8,719 bases of DNA from CAVAWX01 sp963614215 (lineage in GTDB: Bacteria; Actinomycetota; Coriobacteriia; Coriobacteriales; QAMH01), in NCBI GenBank assembly GCA_963614215.1, contig CAVECB010000046.1:1-8719 (forward strand), in the 5' to 3' direction. The notes under the pieces were generated by a model. It ran no database searches. It was given only the letters and a program-made list of their open reading frames with translations, and had not been told where the DNA came from. How positions within the stretch are numbered: position 1 is the first letter of the stretch; each line of letters begins with the position of its first letter. A program made the translations under genes and the position numbers. Below are positions 1-4,831 of the stretch, in pieces.

Positions 1-30
1 CGGGGGCGCGAAGACTCTTTTCGGGCTGGC

Positions 31-59
31 TTGCGCCGTGCGCGCGCTTCGAGTACCAT
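31..59 (+). promoter_or_regulatory. candidate sigma-70-type promoter for rpsO
   Basis: A TTGCGC box at 31-36 and a TACCAT box at 54-59 are separated by 17 bases, the ideal spacing for a housekeeping promoter. The -10 box matches TATAAT at 4 of 6 positions and the -35 box matches TTGACA at 3 of 6. Transcription would begin near position 66 and leave a leader of about 130 bases before rpsO. The match is moderate and the region is G+C-rich, so this is a candidate only. Confidence 0.4.
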
Positions 60-116
60 ATCGTCTCGTGTGTGTACCCATGGCTTGGCCGCCACGACCG
101 CTTGCACCTTTTCGAT

Positions 117-150
117 CGCGGCTCGGCTTTGGGCGTATCCAGTAGCTGCG
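117..150 (+). promoter_or_regulatory. stem-loop in the rpsO leader
   Basis: CGCGGCT at 117-123 can pair with AGCTGCG at 144-150 (seven pairs including one G-U). An inner stem TTGG (129-132) with CCAG (139-142) closes a six-base loop. S15 is known to repress its own mRNA through leader structures that differ between phyla, often using a G-U/G-C minor-groove motif, and such a motif is present in this stem. That it is an S15 operator is inference; the fold was drawn by eye. A further long-range pairing of GCCGCC (88-93) with the GGTGGT of the ribosome binding site (185-190) is possible through four Watson-Crick and two wobble pairs. Confidence 0.3.
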
Positions 151-198
151 GCTTTTCGCACACGCGCGCCGCACGATGAAGAAAGGTGGTTTCCATCC

Positions 199-474
199 AT
201 GGCAATCACGCAAGAACGCAAGGCCGAGATCATCGCCGAATACGGCAAGGACGCCAAGGACTCCGGGTCGGCAGACGTGCAGGTCGCCCTGCTCACCGAG
301 CGCATTCGGCACCTCACCGAGCACGTGAAGACGCACCCGAAGGACCATCACACGCGCCGCGGCCTGCTCAAGCTCGTCGGCAAGCGCCGTCGCCTCCTCA
401 CCTACATCAAGGACCGCGACATCTTGGCCTACCGCGAGCTGATCAAAAAGCTCGGCATTCGCGACAACGTCTAG
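199..474 (+). CDS. rpsO: 30S ribosomal protein S15
   Basis: The gene encodes the 91-residue S15 protein, a primary binder of the central domain of 16S rRNA in the small subunit that also contributes to a bridge with the large subunit. The length is typical (E. coli 89). Family hallmarks are visible: GSADVQVALLTERIRHL around residues 23-39, the rRNA-binding KDHHTRRGLLKLVGKRRRLL around residues 48-67, and a closing helix ending KKLGIRDNV. The ATG at 199 was chosen because the conserved N-terminus (MAITQERK) begins there and AAAGGTGGT lies about eight bases upstream. The reading frame stays open further upstream, but that extension does not resemble S15. The gene stands alone between its candidate promoter and a strong terminator, with pnp next, the common rpsO-pnp order. 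It is likely autoregulated through its leader. Confidence 0.97.
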   Translation: MAITQERKAEIIAEYGKDAKDSGSADVQVALLTERIRHLTEHVKTHPKDHHTRRGLLKLVGKRRRLLTYIKDRDILAYRELIKKLGIRDNV

Positions 475-487
475 TACGAAGCGACTG

Positions 488-519
488 GAAACGGCTCTCG
501 CCCGAGGGCCGTTTCTTTT
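488..519 (+). terminator. intrinsic terminator after rpsO
   Basis: GAAACGGCTCTC (488-499) pairs with GAGGGCCGTTTC (504-515) in a 12-base-pair stem with a single G-U wobble and a four-base GCCC loop, immediately followed by TTTT (516-519). It begins 14 bases after the rpsO stop codon. Read-through or an unrecognised promoter must supply pnp. Confidence 0.88.
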
Positions 520-533
520 GCTACCGCGGGCAC

Positions 534-564
534 GGTGCCTGCGGGGCCGCGCGCCTCGGGCACC
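534..564 (+). promoter_or_regulatory. hairpin 1 in the pnp leader
   Basis: GGTGCCTG (534-541) can pair with CGGGCACC (557-564) through eight pairs with one T-G wobble. It lies between the rpsO terminator and pnp. There is no T tract, so it is not an obvious terminator. Confidence 0.35.
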
Positions 565-613
565 TCGCGCAACACGTCGCGGGGCGCACCGCAGCGCACG
601 GCAATAGAGAAGA

Positions 614-638
614 GCCGCACGGCACGGGGTTGTGCGGC
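614..638 (+). promoter_or_regulatory. hairpin 2 in the pnp leader, next to the ribosome binding site
   Basis: GCCGCAC (614-620) and GTGCGGC (632-638) form a perfect seven-base-pair stem with an 11-base loop. It ends seven bases before the AGAGGA ribosome binding site (645-650) of pnp. In E. coli the pnp leader folds into a hairpin that RNase III cuts so that PNPase can autoregulate its mRNA. The location here is similar, but the sequence and length differ, so an equivalent function is inference. Confidence 0.45.
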
Positions 639-658
639 GGTAGCAGAGGAAAAAGGAT

Positions 659-2935
659 ATGACAAAAGTAACGCACGAGTTCGACCTGTACGGCAAGCAC
701 TACTCCTTCGAGACCGGCGAGCTGGCAAAGCAGGCCACCGGTGCCGTGGTGGTGAAGCAAGGCGACACCATTTTGCTCGTCACGGCGACCATCTCCAAGG
801 AAAAACGCGACCTGGACTTCTTCCCCCTGACCGTCGATTTCATCGAAAAAATGTACGCGGTCGGGCGCATCCCCGGCGGCTATCTGAAGCGCGAGGCCAG
901 GCCCTCCGAGAAGGGCACGCTCACCGCGCGCCTGACCGACCGCCCCATACGCCCGGGCTTTCCCGACGGTTTCCGCAACGACGTCCAGATTGTCATCACC
1001 ACGCTCAGCTGCGACCAGGTGAACCAGCCCGACGTGCCCTGCATCATGGGCGCGTCTTCGGCACTGCTGGTCGGCGGTGCTCCCTTCGACGGCCCTGTGG
1101 CCGGCGTGCGCATCGGGCGCGACCGCGAGACCGGCGACTACATCGTCAACCCCACCTTCGAGGAAGACGAAAACTCCGACCTGAACCTGACGGTCGCGGG
1201 CACCAAGGACTACATCTCCATGGTCGAGGCCGGCGCCGACGAGGTGTCCGAGGAGGACATGGTCGCCGCGCTGGAGTTCGCCCAAAAGGTCATCGGCGAG
1301 TTTTGCGACGAGCAGCAAAAATTCATCGACGCGGTGGATGTCACGCCGTTTGCTTACGAGCTCGACGTGCCCGTGCCCGAGGTGGCCGAGCGCGTGGACG
1401 CGCACTACGACGAGATGTACGCGGCCATCGCGGATGCCGACAAGCAAAGCCGCATCGCCAAGGTCGAGGCCCTGAAGGCCGACATCAAGGCCGGCTTTTC
1501 CGAGGAGGATCAAAAGCTCTACGGGCGCGAGATTGCGGCGGCGTGCAAGGCTCTTGAAAAGCGCGCCATGCGCACGATGATCATCGAGACGGGCGAGCGC
1601 GTCGACGGGCGTGCCAACGACGAGATTCGCCCCCTGTTCATCAAACCGCATTACCTGCCCCGCGCCCACGGCTCTGGCCTGTTCCAGCGCGGCCAGACCC
1701 AGGTGCTGTCGGTGTGCACGCTGGGCATGCTCAGCGAGTGGCAGCGCCTCGACACCATCGACCCGGCCGAGGGCAAGCGCTACATCCACCACTACAACTT
1801 CCCGCCCTACTGCACGGGCGAGACCGGCCGCATGGGCGCCCCGAAGCGCCGCGAGCTGGGGCACGGCGCCCTGGCCAGCCGCGCGCTCGAGCCGATGCTG
1901 CCCGACGAGGAGACCTTCCCCTACTCCATCCGCGTCGTCTCCGAGGTGATGGAATCCAACGGTTCGTCGTCGATGGCCTCGACCTGCGGCTCGACGCTGG
2001 CTCTGATGGACGCCGGCGTGCCCATCAAGCGCCCCGTTTCGGGCGTGGCCATGGGGCTGATCAAGGAAGGCGACCGCCACGTCGTCTTGACCGATATCCA
2101 GGGCCTCGAGGACTTTCTGGGCGACATGGACTTCAAGGTCACGGGCACGACGGAGGGCATCACGGCCCTGCAGATGGACAACAAGGCCAAGGGTCTGACC
2201 ACCGACATCTTGGCCGAGGCGCTGGCGCAGGCCAAGCGCGGGCGCGCGAGCATACTCGAGGCCATGCTGGCCGAGATTGCCACGCCGCGCGAGGAGCTGT
2301 CCGAGTTTGCACCGCGCATCATCACCATCCACGTGCCGGTGGACAAGATTCGCGACGTCATTGGCTCGGGCGGCAAGGTCATCCGCGGCCTGCAGGAAGA
2401 GACTGGCGCGCACATCGACGTCGAGGAAGACGGCACGGTTTTCATCGCATCGACCGACACGGGCGGCGAGGAGGCCAAGCGTCGCATCGAGCTGATCGTC
2501 AAAGAGCCCGAGGTGGGCGAGGAGTTCGAGGGTACGGTGGTCAACATCCAGTCCTTCGGCGCCTTCGTGAAGCTGACGCCGGCCAAAGATGGCCTGCTGC
2601 ACATCTCGCGCGTGGCCAACGGGCGGGTAAACACGGTCGAAGACGTGCTGTCCGAGGGCGATACGGTGAAGGTGAAGGTCATCGAGGTCGACCCCAAGAC
2701 GGGCAAGATCAGCCTCGACCGCCTCGACAAGCCCGACGCGCCACAAGGTGCGGGCAACGGCGGGCGTCGCCATGACGACGGTGAGCGTCGCGGGCACGGA
2801 CGCCGCGACGGCGAGCACGGCGGCAACGGCGGCAACGGCGGCAACGGCGGCGGGCGCGACAACCGCCCGGGCCGCAGCCAGCGCCGCGAGCGCGACAACC
2901 GCAAGCCGCGCAGGCGCCACGGCGGCGAGGAGTAA
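659..2935 (+). CDS. pnp: polyribonucleotide nucleotidyltransferase (PNPase)
   Basis: The gene encodes a 758-residue PNPase, which degrades RNA 3'-to-5' with phosphate to give nucleoside diphosphates (and can add tails in reverse) as a cytoplasmic trimer, often within an RNA degradosome. The domain order is complete: RNase PH-like domain 1 (about 5-145, including RPSEKGTLTARLTDRPIRP), a helical domain (about 165-310), RNase PH-like domain 2 (about 325-550), KH domain (about 553-612, GSGG loop at 569-572) and S1 domain (about 619-689). D485 and D491 in EDFLGDMDFK match the metal-binding aspartates D486/D492 of E. coli, and the following lysine is kept. The tail after residue 690 (about 69 residues) is Gly/Arg/Asn/Asp-rich with three GGN repeats, making the protein longer than the 711-residue E. 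coli enzyme. ATG 659 has AGAGGA eight bases upstream. The C-terminal tail is low-complexity and may bind RNA or partners; that is inference. Confidence 0.97.
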   Translation: MTKVTHEFDLYGKHYSFETGELAKQATGAVVVKQGDTILLVTATISKEKRDLDFFPLTVDFIEKMYAVGRIPGGYLKREARPSEKGTLTARLTDRPIRPGFPDGFRNDVQIVITTLSCDQVNQPDVPCIMGASSALLVGGAPFDGPVAGVRIGRDRETGDYIVNPTFEEDENSDLNLTVAGTKDYISMVEAGADEVSEEDMVAALEFAQKVIGEFCDEQQKFIDAVDVTPFAYELDVPVPEVAERVDAHYDEMYAAIADADKQSRIAKVEALKADIKAGFSEEDQKLYGREIAAACKALEKRAMRTMIIETGERVDGRANDEIRPLFIKPHYLPRAHGSGLFQRGQTQVLSVCTLGMLSEWQRLDTIDPAEGKRYIHHYNFPPYCTGETGRMGAPKRRELGHGALASRALEPMLPDEETFPYSIRVVSEVMESNGSSSMASTCGSTLALMDAGVPIKRPVSGVAMGLIKEGDRHVVLTDIQGLEDFLGDMDFKVTGTTEGITALQMDNKAKGLTTDILAEALAQAKRGRASILEAMLAEIATPREELSEFAPRIITIHVPVDKIRDVIGSGGKVIRGLQEETGAHIDVEEDGTVFIASTDTGGEEAKRRIELIVKEPEVGEEFEGTVVNIQSFGAFVKLTPAKDGLLHISRVANGRVNTVEDVLSEGDTVKVKVIEVDPKTGKISLDRLDKPDAPQGAGNGGRRHDDGERRGHGRRDGEHGGNGGNGGNGGGRDNRPGRSQRRERDNRKPRRRHGGEE
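2819..2845 (+). repeat. 9-base tandem repeat in the pnp 3' end (3 units)
   Basis: Three identical units of GGCGGCAAC lie head to tail (2819-2827, 2828-2836, 2837-2845) and are followed by GGCGGCGGG. They encode Gly-Gly-Asn three times, starting at residue 721 in the disordered tail of PNPase. The unit is a multiple of three, so gain or loss of copies would keep the reading frame. Confidence 0.9.
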
Positions 2936-2948
2936 GGGGCTGCCCCTT
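2934..2948 (+). terminator. short hairpin overlapping the pnp stop codon
   Basis: AAGGGG (2934-2939) and CCCCTT (2943-2948) form a perfect six-base-pair stem with a CTG loop, and the stem begins inside the TAA stop codon of pnp. Only TTA follows rather than a T tract, so if it terminates transcription it does so weakly. It may instead block exonucleases at the 3' end. Confidence 0.35.
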
Positions 2949-2968
2949 TACCGGCTCGTTCGTTTGCC

Positions 2969-2988
2969 CGAAATGCGCCGAAATGCGC
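2969..2988 (+). repeat. 10-base perfect tandem duplication
   Basis: CGAAATGCGC occurs twice in direct succession (2969-2978 and 2979-2988). The second copy runs into the tail of a degenerate minus-strand copy of the 24-base repeat, and a related GGAATGCGCAA occurs at 3032-3042 next to another minus-strand copy. The ATGCGC stretch may therefore be part of a longer repeated unit. Confidence 0.85.
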
Positions 2989-3163
2989 AAAAAGGGGCTT
3001 TTGGTGTCGCCCGATGTCTGCTTTTGCACCTGGAATGCGCAATTGCAGGCATTGGGCGACACTTTTTCAGCTTTCGGTGTCGCCCAACCTCGCTTTTTGC
3101 GCTAAAAGCGCCACGCGTCGCGAATAAAGCTGGCGAAACGTCGCCCAATCCCCGTTTTTGCAC
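2985..3163. repeat. array of a 24-base intergenic repeat, both orientations (4 clear copies plus 1 degenerate)
   Basis: Four stretches of exactly 24 bases share a common start, GTCGCCCRAY, and a common end, TTGCRC, usually preceded by TT: + strand 3006-3029, 3079-3102 and 3140-3163, and - strand 3037-3060. The middle six or so bases vary but stay pyrimidine- and C/G-rich. A fifth, degenerate - strand copy fits 2985-3008 and keeps only the CCCC-T-run-GCGC end. The first four copies alternate -, +, -, + so that two head-to-head pairs arise (2985-3029 and 3037-3102). The last + copy (3140) has a partly matching head-to-head neighbour, GGCGA at 3132-3136 facing TCGCC at 3141-3145. The function and genome-wide distribution are unknown to me. 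Confidence 0.75.
3052..3087. repeat. perfect 11-base-pair inverted repeat
   Basis: TTGGGCGACAC (3052-3062) is the exact reverse complement of GTGTCGCCCAA (3077-3087), separated by a 14-base loop that contains TTTTT. It is formed by the heads of two oppositely oriented 24-base repeats. In RNA it would be a stable stem. A T5 run at 3094-3098 follows six bases after it, so weak terminator activity for pnp transcripts is possible but not typical. An overlapping alternative stem, CGCTTTT (3091-3097) with AAAAGCG (3104-3110), is also possible. Confidence 0.8.
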
Positions 3164-3190
3164 ACACGCTTGCGTGCCGCGCCGTCTGCC

Positions 3191-3216
3191 GTCATTTGCC
3201 GCCGTCGTTTGCCGCC
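3191..3216 (+). repeat. 13-base tandem duplication upstream of the CapA-operon promoter
   Basis: GTCATTTGCCGCC (3191-3203) and GTCGTTTGCCGCC (3204-3216) lie head to tail and match at 12 of 13 positions. They sit about 40-70 bases upstream of the -10 box at 3261, where activator sites often lie. An operator role is conjecture. Confidence 0.6.
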
Positions 3217-3257
3217 TGCGCCGCGTTTCGGCACCTGCATGACCGCGTCCGCGCGGG

Positions 3258-3266
3258 TGATAGAAT
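3258..3266 (+). promoter_or_regulatory. extended -10 promoter of the CapA/flippase/ychF cluster
   Basis: TGATAGAAT (3258-3266) combines a TG extension with TAGAAT, which matches TATAAT at 5 of 6 positions. No good -35 box is seen 16-18 bases upstream, as is common for extended -10 promoters. Transcription would start near 3273 and give a leader of about 75 bases ending at the ribosome binding site at 3337. No other AT-rich box of this quality lies in the spacer. Confidence 0.6.
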
Positions 3267-3336
3267 ATCCCCCTGTCCATGAAGCGGCCACGGCGCGGGA
3301 CCTTTGCCCGCGTAGGCCGCGCGACATGCAGATTTT

Positions 3337-3341
3337 GGAGG
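3337..3341 (+). promoter_or_regulatory. ribosome binding site deciding the CapA-like start
   Basis: GGAGG lies five bases before ATG 3347. It sits between two in-frame ATGs (3326 and 3347), so it can only serve the second. This rules against the longer starts at 3326 and 3239; the latter also lies upstream of the promoter. Confidence 0.8.
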
Positions 3342-3346
3342 AGCAC

Positions 3347-4819
3347 ATGCCCAACAACGCACACCGCCTCCGGTCGAGCAAGGGCGGGTTTCGCCTCTAC
3401 GGCGGCGACGCGCGCGGCATCTACGGCTCGCCGTCGCGGGGCACGATGATATACGGCAAGCGCCCCCGTCCGCGGTGGCCGTTTGTCGTGGCGGCTCTCG
3501 TCGTCGTGGCGATTGTCGTCGTCTTTTTTATCGTGCGCGCCGTGGCGGCCGGCAATGAGCGGGCGACCGAGGAGCAGACGGCGCAGGAAGCCGCGCAGCA
3601 GGCGGCCAACCAGGAGCCTGTCGAGGAGACGGCAAGCGGACCTAGCGGCACGGTGAAGATATCGGCGGTGGGCGACCTCACCTTCGGCACCGACGAGAAT
3701 TTCGACAGGAGCACCTCCTTCAACGCCACGTTCGAGGAAAACGGCGCGTCCTATTTCCTTTCGGGCGTCTTGCCCTTCTTGTCAGCCGACCAGCTGACCA
3801 TCGGCAATTTCGAGGGCACCCTGACGCAGGCCACCGCGCGCGAGGACAAGACCTTCGCGTTTAAAGGCGACGCGTCGTATGCGCAGGCGCTCGTGGACGG
3901 CAGCGTCGAGGCGGTGAACCTGGCCAACAACCACAGCTACGACTACGGCGAGCAAAGCTACACGGACACCATCGCAGCGCTCGATGCGGTCGGCGTGAAG
4001 AATTTCGGCTACGAGCGCACGGCGGTCTACGAGGTGGGCGAGATAAAGGTGGGGCTGCTCGGGGTGAACGCGCTGTCGGGCGATGTTGAGACCACGGAAA
4101 AGCAGCTGGTCCAGGATGTGGCGCAGCTCGACGAGGCGGGCTGCCACATCATCATCGCGTCGGCGCATTGGGGCGTCGAGGGCGACCACGAGGCCACGAC
4201 TGACCAGACGACGCTCGCGCATGCGGCCATCGATGCCGGCTGCGATGTGGTGCTGGGCACGCACCCACACGTAATCCAGGGCATCGAGAAGTACAAGGAT
4301 CGCTACATCTGCTATTCGCTTGGCAATTTCTGCTTCGGCGGCAACAGGAACCCCGGCGAGTACGACACCATGATCTTCCAGCAGACTTTCACCGTGGAAA
4401 ACGGCGAGCTGGTGGTAGACGACGCGACTTTGCGCCAAATGGACGTCGTGCCTTGCTCGGTCAGCTCCGCGCAAGGCTACAACGACTATTGCCCCACGCC
4501 CCGGACAGGCGATGCGGCCGCGGAGGTGCTCGCGAGCCTGAACGGCTACAGCGGCACGCTCGGCGACGGCGCGGTGCTCGTGGACGCGCAGGTCGGGCAG
4601 GCGGGCACGGCGGCCGTGACGGCGGAAAGCGCCAAGAGCACGGGTTCTGTCTCGACGGCGTCTGTGGAGGCGGCGCGTCTGAACGCGGGCGTGGCAAGTG
4701 CTGCGACCTCGGCAAACACCGCTTCGGCGGACGCGGCCGGCTCGACGACGCAGGCCACGGACGCGACCGGCTCGACGACGCAGGCCACGGGCACGACCGA
4801 CTCGACGGCGGGAAACTAG
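3347..4819 (+). CDS. CapA-family membrane-anchored metallophosphatase-like protein
   Basis: The gene encodes 490 residues: a basic, Gly-rich cytoplasmic start, one hydrophobic anchor (about 45-63), a short Ala/Glu/Gln linker, a CapA/PgsA-type calcineurin-like domain (about 102-370), and an Ala/Ser/Thr-rich tail. Hallmarks of the CapA fold are all present: AVGDLTFGTD (107-116), IGNFEGTLT (152-160), NLANNHSYDYG (191-201), ASAHWGVEGDHE (271-282), GTHPHVIQGIE (304-314) and YSLGNFCFGG (323-332). These contain the Asp, Asn and His residues expected to bind metals. The catalytic domain should face the outside. CapA itself acts in poly-gamma-glutamate capsule synthesis, but no capB, capC or ligase gene is nearby, so the substrate is unknown and a general cell-envelope role is the safer reading. 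The next gene starts 12 bases downstream and is probably co-transcribed. Confidence is high for the family and low for the reaction. Confidence 0.9.
   Translation: MPNNAHRLRSSKGGFRLYGGDARGIYGSPSRGTMIYGKRPRPRWPFVVAALVVVAIVVVFFIVRAVAAGNERATEEQTAQEAAQQAANQEPVEETASGPSGTVKISAVGDLTFGTDENFDRSTSFNATFEENGASYFLSGVLPFLSADQLTIGNFEGTLTQATAREDKTFAFKGDASYAQALVDGSVEAVNLANNHSYDYGEQSYTDTIAALDAVGVKNFGYERTAVYEVGEIKVGLLGVNALSGDVETTEKQLVQDVAQLDEAGCHIIIASAHWGVEGDHEATTDQTTLAHAAIDAGCDVVLGTHPHVIQGIEKYKDRYICYSLGNFCFGGNRNPGEYDTMIFQQTFTVENGELVVDDATLRQMDVVPCSVSSAQGYNDYCPTPRTGDAAAEVLASLNGYSGTLGDGAVLVDAQVGQAGTAAVTAESAKSTGSVSTASVEAARLNAGVASAATSANTASADAAGSTTQATDATGSTTQATGTTDSTAGN
4739..4811 (+). repeat. 30-base tandem repeat in the CapA-like gene 3' end (2.4 units)
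   Basis: Two near-identical 30-base units (4739-4768 and 4769-4798) differ at only a few positions, and a third partial unit continues to 4811. Each unit encodes GSTTQAT followed by DAT or GTT. The unit keeps the reading frame, and the encoded Ser/Thr-rich tail looks like a flexible, wall-spanning or glycosylatable segment (inference). Confidence 0.88.
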
Positions 4820-4831
4820 CGCGTCGCGGCC

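Larger units (their letters stand above)
2936..3346. other. 411-base gene-free, repeat-rich intergenic region
   Basis: No reading frame here on either strand looks like a protein; the short frames that cross it are built from the repeats themselves. From left to right it holds a weak hairpin at the pnp stop, a 10-base tandem duplication, an array of 24-base repeats in both orientations, a perfect 11-base-pair inverted repeat, a 13-base tandem duplication, and an extended -10 promoter followed by a leader of about 75 bases for the CapA-like gene. It is more T- and A-rich in short runs than the flanking genes. I see no tRNA or known riboswitch. Confidence 0.8.

Noticed and set aside
31..198. 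N-terminal extension of rpsO from an upstream TTG
   Set aside because: The extra residues do not match S15, they overlap the candidate promoter, and ATG 199 has a good ribosome binding site.
521..2920. Long open frame on the minus strand opposite pnp (799 codons)
   Set aside because: It lies exactly antisense to a fully conserved pnp and is Ala/Arg/His/Asp-rich without domains, a usual by-product of G+C-rich codons. It also has no ribosome binding site of note.
2985..3163. CRISPR array
   Set aside because: The repeats differ internally, occur in both orientations with irregular spacing, and have no cas genes nearby.
3158..3346. Longer start for the CapA-like protein
   Set aside because: The promoter at 3258-3266 lies inside this extension, and GGAGG directly before ATG 3347 fixes the start.
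2948..3381. Small minus-strand proteins in the pnp-CapA spacer
   Set aside because: The frames consist of translated repeat copies, lack ribosome binding sites and show no protein-like conservation pattern.
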